Below, piece after piece: positions 24,981 through 31,744 of a DNA stretch of 31,744 bases. This stretch comes from Sterolibacterium sp964500605 (lineage in GTDB: Bacteria > Pseudomonadota > Gammaproteobacteria > Burkholderiales > Rhodocyclaceae). The DNA lies in NCBI GenBank assembly GCA_964500605.1, contig CAZCOS010000019.1:1-31744 (forward strand). The letters run 5' to 3'. The translations under genes and the position numbers were made by a program. Positions within the stretch are counted from its first letter, which is position 1. Every line of letters starts with the position of its first letter. The notes beneath the pieces were generated by a model, which was not told the DNA's origin, made no database searches, and was given only the letters and a program-made list of their open reading frames with translations.

Positions 24981-25862
24981 ATGAACAGAAAAGCCATCCT
25001 CCTCGCCGGCGGAGCCGGTACACGCCTGCATCCTGTCACCCTGGCCGTCTCCAAGCAATTGCTGCCGGTCTACGACAAACCCATGATCTATTACCCGCTG
25101 ACCACGTTAATGTTGGCGGGAATCCGCGACATTCTCCTGATCTCGACACCACAGGACACACCACGTTTCGAGCAACTCCTCGGCGACGGCAGCCAGTGGG
25201 GAATCAACCTGCGTTACGCCGTCCAGCCCTCACCCGATGGCCTGGCGCAAGCCTTCATCATCGGCCGCGAATTCGTCGGCACGGCTCCAACGGCACTGGT
25301 GCTCGGAGACAACATCTTTTACGGCCATGAACTGGCACAGCAGCTCAAGCGCGCCAACGCGTCCGACCACGGCGCGACAGTTTTTGCCTACGCGGTCCAT
25401 GATCCGGAACGCTATGGCGTGGTCGAGTTCGATGCTAATGGCAAGGCCATCACCATCGAGGAAAAGCCGAAGGAACCCAAGTCGCGCTATGCCGTTACCG
25501 GCCTTTATTTCTACGACAATACGGTGCTCGACATCGCGGCAAGCATGAAACCTTCACCCCGTGGCGAGCTGGAAATCACCGACGTCAATCGCCACTACCT
25601 CAAAGAAGGTCGCCTACAGGTCGAAATCATGGGACGGGGCATGGCCTGGCTGGATACCGGCACACACGAATCTCTGCTGGAAGCCTCGCAATTCATTGGA
25701 ACACTTGAAAAACGTCAGGGTTTGAAAGTGGCCTGCCCGGAAGAAATCGCCTGGCGAGCTGGATGGATCAACGCCAGCCAGCTCGAAGCCCTCGCTGCTC
25801 CATTGGCGAAGAATGGCTACGGCCAATACCTGCTCGACCTACTCAAACACAAGGTATTCTGA
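24981..25862 (+). CDS. rfbA: Glucose-1-phosphate thymidylyltransferase
   Basis: This 293-residue nucleotidyltransferase makes dTDP-glucose from dTTP and glucose-1-phosphate, the first step of the rhamnose pathway. The N-terminal signature L-A-G-G-A-G-T-R-L-H-P is at 8-18, followed by S-K-Q-L-L-P-V-Y-D-K-P at 24-34; E-E-K-P and the metal-binding L-G-D-N stretch are also present. Length matches RmlA. I chose the ATG at 24981, 16 bases after the rfbB stop; the open frame upstream to 24840 is inside rfbB. The gene is also known as rmlA. The family is feedback-inhibited by dTDP-L-rhamnose. Confidence 0.96.
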   Translation: MNRKAILLAGGAGTRLHPVTLAVSKQLLPVYDKPMIYYPLTTLMLAGIRDILLISTPQDTPRFEQLLGDGSQWGINLRYAVQPSPDGLAQAFIIGREFVGTAPTALVLGDNIFYGHELAQQLKRANASDHGATVFAYAVHDPERYGVVEFDANGKAITIEEKPKEPKSRYAVTGLYFYDNTVLDIAASMKPSPRGELEITDVNRHYLKEGRLQVEIMGRGMAWLDTGTHESLLEASQFIGTLEKRQGLKVACPEEIAWRAGWINASQLEALAAPLAKNGYGQYLLDLLKHKVF

Positions 25863-25882
25863 CGTTTTTTCTTTCTTGCCCC

Positions 25883-26431
25883 ATGAAACTCATTCCGACC
25901 AACCTGCCCGATGTACTCTTGATCGAACCCCGTGTTTTTGGTGACGCACGCGGTTTCTTCTTTGAAAGCTACAACCGCCAGACACTCGCCCAACTCTCTC
26001 CCGCACTTGATGTCGAATTCGTGCAAGACAATCACTCCCGTTCCGCACGCAACGTCTTGCGGGGGCTGCACTATCAGATCGTTCATCCGCAAGGCAAACT
26101 GGTGCGCGTGGTCGTCGGAACCGTCTATGACGTGGCGGTTGACCTTCGTCGTTCTTCACCCACCTTTGGCCAGTGGACCGGACAGACGCTCTCCGCCGAA
26201 AATCAACGGATGATGTGGGTTCCACCCGGTTTTGCTCACGGATTCTGCGTCCTGTCTGAAATGGCAGAGTTTCTCTACAAAACGACTGATTATTGGCATC
26301 CCGAGCACGAACGTTCCCTCCTCTGGAACGACCCGACACTCAACATCTCCTGGCCCCTTTCTGGCGAACCGCTGCTGGCCGCCAAAGATCAGGCCGGAAA
26401 ACGGCTTCACGAAGCGGAAACCTACGCATGA
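25883..26431 (+). CDS. rfbC: dTDP-4-dehydrorhamnose 3,5-epimerase
   Basis: This 182-residue cupin-type epimerase performs the double epimerisation at C3 and C5 of dTDP-4-keto-6-deoxyglucose. Key residues are visible: His63 in L-R-G-L-H-Y-Q, Lys72 after H-P-Q-G, and Tyr132 in F-L-Y-K-T-T-D-Y-W. The opening R-G-F-F-F-E-S-Y-N and W-V-P-P-G-F-A-H-G are typical of the family. The ATG at 25883 follows the rfbA stop by 20 bases, and the earlier ATG at 25763 lies in rfbA. The stop overlaps the rfbD start as ATGA. The gene is also known as rmlC. Confidence 0.96.
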   Translation: MKLIPTNLPDVLLIEPRVFGDARGFFFESYNRQTLAQLSPALDVEFVQDNHSRSARNVLRGLHYQIVHPQGKLVRVVVGTVYDVAVDLRRSSPTFGQWTGQTLSAENQRMMWVPPGFAHGFCVLSEMAEFLYKTTDYWHPEHERSLLWNDPTLNISWPLSGEPLLAAKDQAGKRLHEAETYA

Positions 26432-27282
26432 AAAACATTCTCGTCATCGGCAAGAACGGTCAAGTGGGCTGGGAACTGCAACGCACCCTGGCCTGCCTCG
26501 GAAAAATCACCGCACTCGATTACCCGGAAATTGATCTTGCCCGCCACGACGCGCTGCGCACCGCCCTCCAGAACCACCGCCCCGATATCATCGTCAACGC
26601 AGCCGCTTATACCGCCGTCGATCAGGCCGAGGCCGAACCCGCCCTGGCCCTGGCGATCAACGCCGAAGCCCCTGCCCTTCTGGCGGAAGAGGCTCGGAAA
26701 ACCGGGGCCCTGCTGGTCCACTACTCCACGGACTACGTTTATGACGGTAGCGGGCAAACACCCTTCACCGAGGACGCCCCCAAAGCCCCACTTAATGTTT
26801 ACGGTCGCAGCAAACTAGCGGGGGATGAGGCCGTCCAGGCCATCGGAGGCCGCCATCTGATCCTGCGCACAAGTTGGGTCTATGGCCTACGGGGGAAAAA
26901 TTTCCTCCTCACCATGCTGCGTCTTGCCCAAGAAAAGGAAACGCTGCGCGTCGTGGCCGACCAGATGGGTGCCCCCACTTGGAGTCGGCTAATTGCCGAA
27001 GCCACCGCACTGCTTCTCGCAAAAAAGGACACCCCTGAAGGCCTGTTCCACCTGACTAGCAGCGGCGCAACGTCCTGGTGTGGCTTTACCGAAGCGATTC
27101 TTGAACTAAGCCATCATCAGCGTGCACGCCAACCGCAGCTGATCGGCATCCCCACCGAAGACTATCCTCTTCCCGCCCCTCGTCCGCGTAACTCACGCCT
27201 GTCCTGCGAAAAACTCCAGCGTGAAACCGGTGTCAGCCTGCCCGACTGGCGTGAAGCCTTGACGCTCTGCCTTGCCCCCTGA
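26428..27282 (+). CDS. rfbD: dTDP-4-dehydrorhamnose reductase
   Basis: This 284-residue SDR enzyme reduces dTDP-4-keto-L-rhamnose to dTDP-L-rhamnose, the last pathway step. It has G-K-N-G-Q-V-G-W-E-L at 8-17 for NAD(P)H binding, N-A-A-A-Y-T-A-V-D at 57-65, the S-T-D-Y-V-Y-D-G stretch at 100-107, and the catalytic Tyr125/Lys129 in Y-G-R-S-K. It overlaps rfbC by four bases (ATGA). It ends the recognisable operon and converges on the Gln-rich gene with 39 bases between them, where only a weak imperfect hairpin (27286-27310) is visible. The gene is also known as rmlD. Confidence 0.96.
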   Translation: MKNILVIGKNGQVGWELQRTLACLGKITALDYPEIDLARHDALRTALQNHRPDIIVNAAAYTAVDQAEAEPALALAINAEAPALLAEEARKTGALLVHYSTDYVYDGSGQTPFTEDAPKAPLNVYGRSKLAGDEAVQAIGGRHLILRTSWVYGLRGKNFLLTMLRLAQEKETLRVVADQMGAPTWSRLIAEATALLLAKKDTPEGLFHLTSSGATSWCGFTEAILELSHHQRARQPQLIGIPTEDYPLPAPRPRNSRLSCEKLQRETGVSLPDWREALTLCLAP

Positions 27283-27321
27283 AACGCTCACTGAAGGCAA
27301 AGTGTTGAGCCTGAAGTCTGA

Positions 27322-27822
27322 TCAGGAACCCTGAGAACCGCCTGGTGCTGCACTCGCGCCGGGGTTTCCTCCTCCAGCCGCATTGGCATTACTGGATTGC
27401 CCGCCCTCTCCGGAATGGGCTCTACCGGACTGCTGGGGCTGCTGGGACTGCTGGGGCTGTTGGGATTGCTGTTGCTGCCCTCCCTGTTGTCCTTGTCCGC
27501 CGCCCTTGCCACGCTTGCGCATGTGCTGCGGCGGTTTATTTCCGCCCCCCCCCTGTGGCTTGCGTTCCTGACGCTCGCCCCGTTGATCGTTTTGGCGAAA
27601 ATGCGACTGACCATGCTGCTTCGAGCCTGAATGTCCGCCCGAAGGCACGGTAGGAGATTTACGCGGCCCCAGCGTGATTTCGATCTCGATGATCTCATCC
27701 CACTGCGCATCCGTACGCACCCGCTCCGGAATCGAGAGCAATTCGCGCAAACGGGCGATCGGATTGGGATGCGGTTTGGCCGGTGGCGTCGCGCCACCGC
27801 CTTGTTGTTCTTCACTGCTCAT
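27322..27822 (-). CDS. Gln/Gly-rich low-complexity protein
   Basis: This 166-residue protein has a short ordered N-terminal part (about 20-55; I-A-R-L-R-E-L-L and W-D-E-I-I-E-I-E-I) and a long disordered tail rich in Gly, Gln, Ser and Arg, with a basic patch R-K-R-G-K-G at 102-107. I do not recognise a named family. The basic, glycine-rich tail could bind RNA or other nucleic acid, but that is only a compositional guess. The frame is supported by a good AAGGA ribosome-binding site seven bases before the ATG and by a sensible N-terminal helix. A competing open frame at 27288-27815 lacks both. It is the third gene of a short operon, ten bases after the GIY-YIG gene. It contains a 9-bp repeat array and a C9 tract. 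Confidence 0.7.
   Translation of the reverse strand: MSSEEQQGGGATPPAKPHPNPIARLRELLSIPERVRTDAQWDEIIEIEITLGPRKSPTVPSGGHSGSKQHGQSHFRQNDQRGERQERKPQGGGGNKPPQHMRKRGKGGGQGQQGGQQQQSQQPQQSQQPQQSGRAHSGEGGQSSNANAAGGGNPGASAAPGGSQGS
27430..27465. repeat. Four 9-bp tandem repeats in the Gln-rich gene
   Basis: The unit CTGCTGGGG/A (plus strand) occurs four times in phase with the reading frame, encoding alternating Q-Q-P and Q-Q-S. Copy-number change would lengthen or shorten the Gln-rich tail without a frameshift. Confidence 0.85.
27545..27553. repeat. Poly-C tract of 9 in the Gln-rich gene
   Basis: Nine consecutive C (G on the coding strand) encode Q-G-G-G-G near residues 90-94, just before the disordered Gln-rich tail. 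Slippage would replace that tail. Confidence 0.9.
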
Positions 27823-27831
27823 GTCATTCCT

Positions 27832-28113
27832 TCAAGAAATCATTTCCAGCAAACCAAGTTGCTGGTGTAGCGAAAGCGTACAAAACTCACGCTTTTCAGT
27901 GGGAGAAAGCCGTTTCACACGGTACTCCGCCTTCAGGGCTGCCGATTTGTCCGGCAACATCAGGCTCATCAAGAGCTGTACCGGACGATAAGACCGCGTA
28001 TATCGCGCCCCCTTGCCTTCGACATGGCAGGCATAGCGCGCCGCCACGTCTTTCGCGATGCCAGTATAAATGCTGCCCCCTTCGCACTCAATCAAGTAAA
28101 GGTACCAGCTCAT
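27832..28113 (-). CDS. GIY-YIG domain protein (YhbQ/UPF0213-like)
   Basis: This 93-residue protein is a stand-alone GIY-YIG domain: W-Y-L-Y-L-I-E-C at 3-10 and S-I-Y-T-G-I-A-K-D at 14-22 give the two motif tyrosines, followed by the R and H of A-A-R-Y-A-C-H and a Glu near residue 63. Stand-alone members are small nucleases or nucleic-acid-binding proteins of mostly unknown role. I set the start at the ATG at 28113. An ATG at 28122 overlapping the phosphorylase stop (TGATG) would add three residues and is nearly as likely. It lies between the phosphorylase and the Gln-rich gene in a tight minus-strand operon. Confidence 0.85.
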   Translation of the reverse strand: MSWYLYLIECEGGSIYTGIAKDVAARYACHVEGKGARYTRSYRPVQLLMSLMLPDKSAALKAEYRVKRLSPTEKREFCTLSLHQQLGLLEMIS

Positions 28114-28121
28114 TTCACCCA

Positions 28122-28916
28122 TCAAGGATTCAAGGATGCGGAAGGGTCCTCGATACCTGGAGCATCCGGCAACGCACAGGTCTCGCAAAAATGGGAAATC
28201 ACGCTGCGAACACTTCCCATCGCCGTTGACAGTACCAATTCCAGCTGGTCAAAAGAAATCATCTTCGCACTGTCGCCTCGCCCTGCGGCCCAATTCGCCA
28301 CAACCGAAATGGCCGCATAGGGCACGCCAACCTCCCGGGCCAGTACCGCTTCCGGCATCCCGGTCATCCCCACGACATCCGCGCCATCCCGCTCGAAGCG
28401 GTTAATCTCGGCGGCCGTTTCCAGGCGAGGGCCTTGGGAAACCGCATAAATTGCACCATTTCCAATCTTGATTCCCGCACGCGCCCCAGCCGCCAGGAGC
28501 ATCCGGCGCAAGGTTTCATCATAAGGCTGAGTGAAATCGACATGAACGACGGGCGCGACCTGGTCGTCGTAAAAGGACGAAGCACGCCCGGAGGTGTAAT
28601 CCATCAACTGATGGGGCACAACCAGCGAACCCGGCGACAAATCTGCACGAATTCCACCCACCGAGGCAACCGAGACGATGCGCTTCGCCCCCGCACCCTG
28701 AACAAGGGCCCAGATATTGGCGCGGTAATTGACCCGATGAGGCGGGATGGTGTGTCCGAAACCATGCCGAGCCAGAAACACCACCTCCTGCTCACCGACA
28801 CGCCCGAAAGTCAACGCGCCGGAAGGCTCGCCATAAGGCGTCCGTATCACTTTCTGGTGAGAAACATCCAGATTGGAAAGCTGGGAAAGTCCACTACCAC
28901 CGATAATTGCCAACAT
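28122..28916 (-). CDS. S-methyl-5'-thioinosine/thioadenosine phosphorylase
   Basis: This 264-residue protein is a PNP/MTAP-family nucleoside phosphorylase. It shows the phosphate-binding opening I-I-G-G-S-G-L at 4-10, R-H-G-x-x-H-x-x-P-P-H-R-V-N-Y-R-A-N, and V-G-M-T-G-M-P-E-A near residue 180. It cleaves a 5'-methylthio-purine nucleoside made from SAM by-products and returns purine base and methylthioribose-1-phosphate. Members from Gammaproteobacteria are often specific for methylthioinosine rather than methylthioadenosine; which applies here is not decidable by eye. I chose the ATG at 28916, where the fold begins; an ATG at 28970 adds 18 unlikely residues and lies beyond the probable transcription start. 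It is divergent from thrS and leads a three-gene operon. Confidence 0.9.
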   Translation of the reverse strand: MLAIIGGSGLSQLSNLDVSHQKVIRTPYGEPSGALTFGRVGEQEVVFLARHGFGHTIPPHRVNYRANIWALVQGAGAKRIVSVASVGGIRADLSPGSLVVPHQLMDYTSGRASSFYDDQVAPVVHVDFTQPYDETLRRMLLAAGARAGIKIGNGAIYAVSQGPRLETAAEINRFERDGADVVGMTGMPEAVLAREVGVPYAAISVVANWAAGRGDSAKMISFDQLELVLSTAMGSVRSVISHFCETCALPDAPGIEDPSASLNP

Positions 28917-28948
28917 ATCGAAATTTGCCTGAAAAATCCGGAAGCCCG

Positions 28949-28954
28949 ATTCTA
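28949..28954 (-). promoter_or_regulatory. Candidate -10 for the phosphorylase operon
   Basis: TAGAAT on the minus strand (5 of 6 matches to consensus) lies 33 bases before the chosen start. No good -35 is seen. It supports the shorter protein start. Confidence 0.35.
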
Positions 28955-29008
28955 TCAGCCCGCCGACCATTCACTATGCACGAACATACGTTTGCAGCAC
29001 GCCGAGGC

Positions 29009-29037
29009 CTGGAAGAGAAGTCATCCTCTGCTATAAT
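29009..29037 (+). promoter_or_regulatory. Sigma-70 promoter of thrS
   Basis: A perfect TATAAT at 29032-29037 lies 52 bases before the thrS ATG, with a weak -35 (CTGGAA at 29009-29014) at 17-base spacing. The predicted leader is about 45 bases. It would serve thrS and, by read-through, infC and rpmI. Confidence 0.6.
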
Positions 29038-29089
29038 TTAGGGCTCTTTTCATGGCGCATCGCCCATATAAAACAGGAATCACACGATC

Positions 29090-31009
29090 ATGCCGGTTAT
29101 CACCCTGCCCGACGGCTCCAAGCGAGAATTCCCGCAAGCGGTAACCGTTGCCGAAGTCGCAGCCTCCATCGGTTCCGGTCTGGCCAAGGCCGCGCTGGCC
29201 GGGCGTATCGACGGAAAACTGGTCGACACCAGCACCCGCATCGAACAGGACGCACAACTGGCCATCGTGACAGACAAGGATACCGACGGACTGGACATCA
29301 TCCGCCATTCCACAGCGCATCTCCTCGCCTACGCCGTCAAAGAGCTATTCCCCGAAGCGCAGGTCACCATTGGCCCGACAATCGAAAATGGCTTCTACTA
29401 CGACTTCGCCTGTTCGCGCCCTTTCACCCCGGAAGATCTGCAGCAAATCGAGCAGCGCATGGCGCAACTCGCCAAAAAGGATATGCCCGTCACCCGCGAA
29501 GTCTGGCCACGCGACCAAGCGGTCGATTTCTTCAAATCCATCGGCGAGCACTACAAAGCCGAACTGATCCAAGCCATCCCGGCCGACCAGGACGTTTCCC
29601 TTTATCGCGAAGGTGATTTCATCGACCTGTGCCGGGGGCCACACGTTCCCTCGACGGGAAAACTCAAGGTTTTCAAACTGATGAAGGTTGCTGGGGCCTA
29701 CTGGCGTGGCGACCAGAAGAACGAGCAGCTTCAGCGCATCTACGGCACGGCCTGGGCCAAAAAAGAAGAGCTCGACCATTATCTGCACGTCCTCGAAGAA
29801 GCCGAAAAGCGTGACCACCGTAAACTCGGCAAGCAGCTGGACCTCTTCCACCTTCAGGACGAGGCCCCTGGCCTAGTCTTCTGGCACCCTCACGGCTGGA
29901 CCATCTGGCAGGAAATCGAACAATACATGCGCCGTGTTTATCGTGAAAACGGCTACCAGGAAGTCCGCTGCCCGCAGATTCTCGACAGCACGCTGTGGGA
30001 AAAATCCGGCCATTGGGGCCACTACCGCGCCAACATGTTCATCACCGAATCGGAAAACCGCGATTACGCCGTCAAGCCGATGAACTGCCCAGGACATGTC
30101 CAGATTTTCAACAATGGCTTGCGCTCCTACCGCGAACTGCCACTGCGTTACGGCGAATTTGGCTCCTGCCACCGCAACGAACCTTCCGGCGCACTGCATG
30201 GAGTCATGCGGGTTCGTGGCTTCACCCAGGACGACGGCCACATCTTCTGTACCGAAGACCAGATCGAATCCGAAATCACAGCCTTCAACACCCAGCTGCG
30301 CAAGGTTTATGCCGATTTCGGCTTCACCAACATCGCCGTGAAACTCGCACTGCGCCCGGATGATCGCGTCGGTTCCGACGAAGACTGGGACCGATCCGAA
30401 AATGCCCTGCGCTCCGCTCTTCGCGCCAGCGGTCTGGAATGGGAAGAACTCCCCGGTGAAGGCGCGTTTTACGGCCCTAAGATCGAGTTTCACATCAAAG
30501 ATGCCTTGGGCCGCTCCTGGCAGTGCGGCACGGTGCAGGTTGACCCCTCCATGCCCATGCGGCTGGGAGCCGAATATGTCGGCGAAGACAACGCCCGCCA
30601 TGTGCCCATCATGCTTCATCGCGCCGTGCTGGGCTCGCTGGAACGCTTCATCGGCATCCTCATCGAACATCACGCCGGAGCCTTCCCGCTCTGGCTGGCC
30701 CCAGTACAAGTCGTCGTCATGAACATCTCCGAAACACAGGCAACCTACGCCGAAACCGTAGCAGAAAAGCTACGCAAAGCAGGCCTGCGTGTCGAAGCAG
30801 ATTTGCGCGGCGAGAAGATCGGCTATAAAATTCGCGAGCATAGCTTGTTGAAGCGGCCCTACCAAGTTGTCGTTGGTGACAACGAAATGGCCGCCGGGAT
30901 GGTCGCCGTACGCGCCCGAGGCAATATAGACCTCGGGCAAATGCCCCCTGAAGCGTTGATCGAACGCCTGCTGCTGGAACGAAACAGTCGCGGTGCTCAA
31001 AGCGCGTAG
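29090..31009 (+). CDS. thrS: Threonyl-tRNA synthetase
   Basis: This 639-residue class II synthetase charges tRNA-Thr. Domains in order are TGS (about 1-62), the editing domain (about 65-225; H73-S-T-A-H77 and C181-R-G-P-H185), the catalytic core (about 245-535) and the anticodon-binding domain (about 540-630). Zinc ligands appear as Cys333 in M-N-C-P-G-H, His384 in D-D-G-H-I-F and His510 in M-L-H-R-A. All editing and zinc residues are intact and the length is standard. It heads thrS-infC-rpmI, the usual gammaproteobacterial order. I see no clear tRNA-like operator in the short leader, so E. coli-type autoregulation cannot be claimed. Confidence 0.98.
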   Translation: MPVITLPDGSKREFPQAVTVAEVAASIGSGLAKAALAGRIDGKLVDTSTRIEQDAQLAIVTDKDTDGLDIIRHSTAHLLAYAVKELFPEAQVTIGPTIENGFYYDFACSRPFTPEDLQQIEQRMAQLAKKDMPVTREVWPRDQAVDFFKSIGEHYKAELIQAIPADQDVSLYREGDFIDLCRGPHVPSTGKLKVFKLMKVAGAYWRGDQKNEQLQRIYGTAWAKKEELDHYLHVLEEAEKRDHRKLGKQLDLFHLQDEAPGLVFWHPHGWTIWQEIEQYMRRVYRENGYQEVRCPQILDSTLWEKSGHWGHYRANMFITESENRDYAVKPMNCPGHVQIFNNGLRSYRELPLRYGEFGSCHRNEPSGALHGVMRVRGFTQDDGHIFCTEDQIESEITAFNTQLRKVYADFGFTNIAVKLALRPDDRVGSDEDWDRSENALRSALRASGLEWEELPGEGAFYGPKIEFHIKDALGRSWQCGTVQVDPSMPMRLGAEYVGEDNARHVPIMLHRAVLGSLERFIGILIEHHAGAFPLWLAPVQVVVMNISETQATYAETVAEKLRKAGLRVEADLRGEKIGYKIREHSLLKRPYQVVVGDNEMAAGMVAVRARGNIDLGQMPPEALIERLLLERNSRGAQSA

Positions 31010-31013
31010 TTCC

Positions 31014-31032
31014 AGGCGCAGCGGCCTTTTTT
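31014..31032 (+). terminator. Weak terminator/attenuator-like hairpin between thrS and infC
   Basis: AGGC-GCAGCG-GCCT forms a 4-bp stem followed directly by a T run (31027-31032), then a second T run. It is too short to be a strong terminator but could partly attenuate read-through into infC. Confidence 0.3.
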
Positions 31033-31056
31033 ATTGTTTTTTTGGAGTACAGAACC

Positions 31057-31581
31057 ATCGCCCAGGAAAAGACGCAACGCGTCAACCATGAAATCACGGC
31101 CCCCGAGATCCGTCTCGTCGGTATGAATGCAGAACAGCTCGGTATCGTCTCGCTACGCGCCGCACTGGACCTGGCTGAAGAAAGCGGCATCGACTTGGTC
31201 GAAATCGCACCCACAGCCCAGCCGCCCGTCTGTCGCCTGATGGATTTCGGAAAATTCAAGTATCAGGAAGCCAAACGTGCCCACGATGCCAAGCTCAAGC
31301 AAAAACAGATCCAGGTCAAGGAAATCAAGTTCCGCCCCGGAACGGACGAAGGCGACTACAAGATCAAGCTGCGCAATCTGATCAAATTCCTCCAGGATGG
31401 CGACAAGACCAAGGTCACGCTGCGCTTCCGGGGCCGCGAGATGGCGCACCAGGAATTTGGTATCCGCTTACTTGAGCGCGTCAAGGCAGATTTGCAGGAA
31501 TACGGCGTGGTCGAGCAATTCCCGAAAATGGAAGGCCGACAGCTCATCATGGTGCTGGCACCGATCAAGAAACAAAAGTAA
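31057..31581 (+). CDS. infC: Translation initiation factor IF-3 (AUC start)
   Basis: This 174-residue protein is IF-3: N-terminal domain (about 8-78; V-N-H-E-I-T-A-P-E-I-R-L-V-G and P-P-V-C-R-L-M-D-F-G-K-F-K-Y) and C-terminal domain (about 85-172; V-K-E-I-K-F-R-P). It binds the 30S subunit and checks start-codon choice. I place the start at ATC 31057: the ribosome-binding site GGAG at 31044-31047 is nine bases ahead, and no ATG, GTG or TTG is correctly placed for it. A TTG at 31042 sits directly before the GGAG and could not use it. A rare start codon (usually AUU) is the known basis of infC autoregulation, so an AUC start fits. It lies 47 bases after thrS. Confidence 0.93.
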   Translation: MAQEKTQRVNHEITAPEIRLVGMNAEQLGIVSLRAALDLAEESGIDLVEIAPTAQPPVCRLMDFGKFKYQEAKRAHDAKLKQKQIQVKEIKFRPGTDEGDYKIKLRNLIKFLQDGDKTKVTLRFRGREMAHQEFGIRLLERVKADLQEYGVVEQFPKMEGRQLIMVLAPIKKQK

Positions 31582-31595
31582 AGATTCAACGAACC

Positions 31596-31631
31596 CATTT
31601 GCCAGGCCAGGCTTTATCGGCGGGGCAAATG
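31596..31631 (+). promoter_or_regulatory. Inverted repeat in the infC-rpmI gap
   Basis: CATTTGCC and GGCAAATG form a perfect 8-bp stem around a 20-base loop, 15 bases after the infC stop. In E. coli the L20 protein binds RNA structure in this region to control rpmI-rplT; whether this stem is the equivalent operator is inference. Confidence 0.45.
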
Positions 31632-31656
31632 TCACAAGTGGTTGCGGGTTGTCCAA

Positions 31657-31678
31657 GTGCTTTCAAAAAGAAAGCCAC
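31657..31678 (+). promoter_or_regulatory. Hairpin upstream of the rpmI ribosome-binding site
   Basis: GTGCTTTC pairs with GAAAGCCAC (one bulged C) around an AAAAA loop, ending 14 bases before the AAAAGGAGA ribosome-binding site of rpmI. It could be part of an L20-controlled translational operator together with the preceding stem. Confidence 0.45.
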
Positions 31679-31706
31679 CTGAGACCATATTAAAAGGAGA
31701 TCTTCG

Positions 31707-31744
31707 ATGCCGAAGATGAAAACCAAGAGCAGCGCCAAGAAGCG
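31707..31744 (+). CDS. rpmI: Ribosomal protein bL35, 5' end only
   Basis: The first 12 codons read M-P-K-M-K-T-K-S-S-A-K-K-R, the standard N-terminus of L35, before the window ends. A strong ribosome-binding site, AAAAGGAGA at 31692-31700, precedes the ATG. Position after infC supports the call; rplT is expected next, outside the window. Confidence 0.95.
   Translation, partial: MPKMKTKSSAKK

Noticed and set aside
27288..27815. Alternative 175-codon frame over the Gln-rich gene
   Set aside because: No ribosome-binding site and an Arg/Ser-rich shadow composition; the 27322-27822 frame has a good AAGGA site and an ordered N-terminal helix.

Overview
This 31.7 kb window is bacterial chromosome with tightly packed genes, short spacers and several ATGA/TGATG overlaps. 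The thrS-infC-rpmI order, a tRNA-Thr, an S-methyl-5'-thioinosine/thioadenosine phosphorylase of the type common in Gammaproteobacteria, and a split YeeE/YedE pair often seen in sulfur-metabolising proteobacteria suggest a gammaproteobacterium, possibly a sulfur oxidiser. The species is inference; no rRNA or other decisive marker is present. I saw no transposase, integrase, CRISPR array or phage gene, and no stretch over 300 bases lacks a gene.

Region 1 (about 1-17308) is a secondary-lipid/polyketide locus. A minus-strand operon encodes, in order: a 2465-residue synthase (two nitronate-monooxygenase/enoyl-reductase-like barrels, KS, AT, two ACPs, KR); a 1482-residue synthase (KS, AT, DH, 4'-phosphopantetheinyl transferase); a free-standing ACP; a GT1-type glycosyltransferase; an alpha/beta hydrolase; and a PPM1/TcmP-type methyltransferase. 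Facing it on the plus strand are an HDOD protein and a condensation-superfamily acyltransferase with an HxxxD motif. Together these cover carrier activation, chain building, full beta-carbon processing and likely tailoring (glycosylation, methylation, ester formation). The domain set matches a PUFA/heterocyst-glycolipid-type synthase packed into two polypeptides, with a C-terminal PPTase reminiscent of enediyne synthases. The product cannot be read from sequence; a glycosylated or methylated lipid is my hypothesis.

Region 2 (17519-19753) holds a beta-hydroxyacid dehydrogenase, convergent with a two-gene YeeE/YedE membrane pair, and a tRNA-Thr(UGU) with a clear promoter.

Region 3 (19813-27282) looks like one long plus-strand operon: a hybrid histidine kinase with a degenerate receiver, a NarL-type response regulator, a diguanylate cyclase, and rfbB-rfbA-rfbC-rfbD for dTDP-L-rhamnose. 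It joins surface-sugar supply to c-di-GMP and two-component signalling, and could supply the sugar donor for the glycosyltransferase of region 1.

Region 4 (27322-28916, minus) has the nucleoside phosphorylase, a GIY-YIG protein and a Gln/Gly-rich protein in a short operon. Region 5 (29009-31744, plus) is thrS, infC (apparently starting at AUC) and the first codons of rpmI, with hairpins in the infC-rpmI gap.

A recurring oddity is long poly-C/poly-G tracts (8-10 nt) inside five coding regions, several in linkers, where slippage would switch a gene off.
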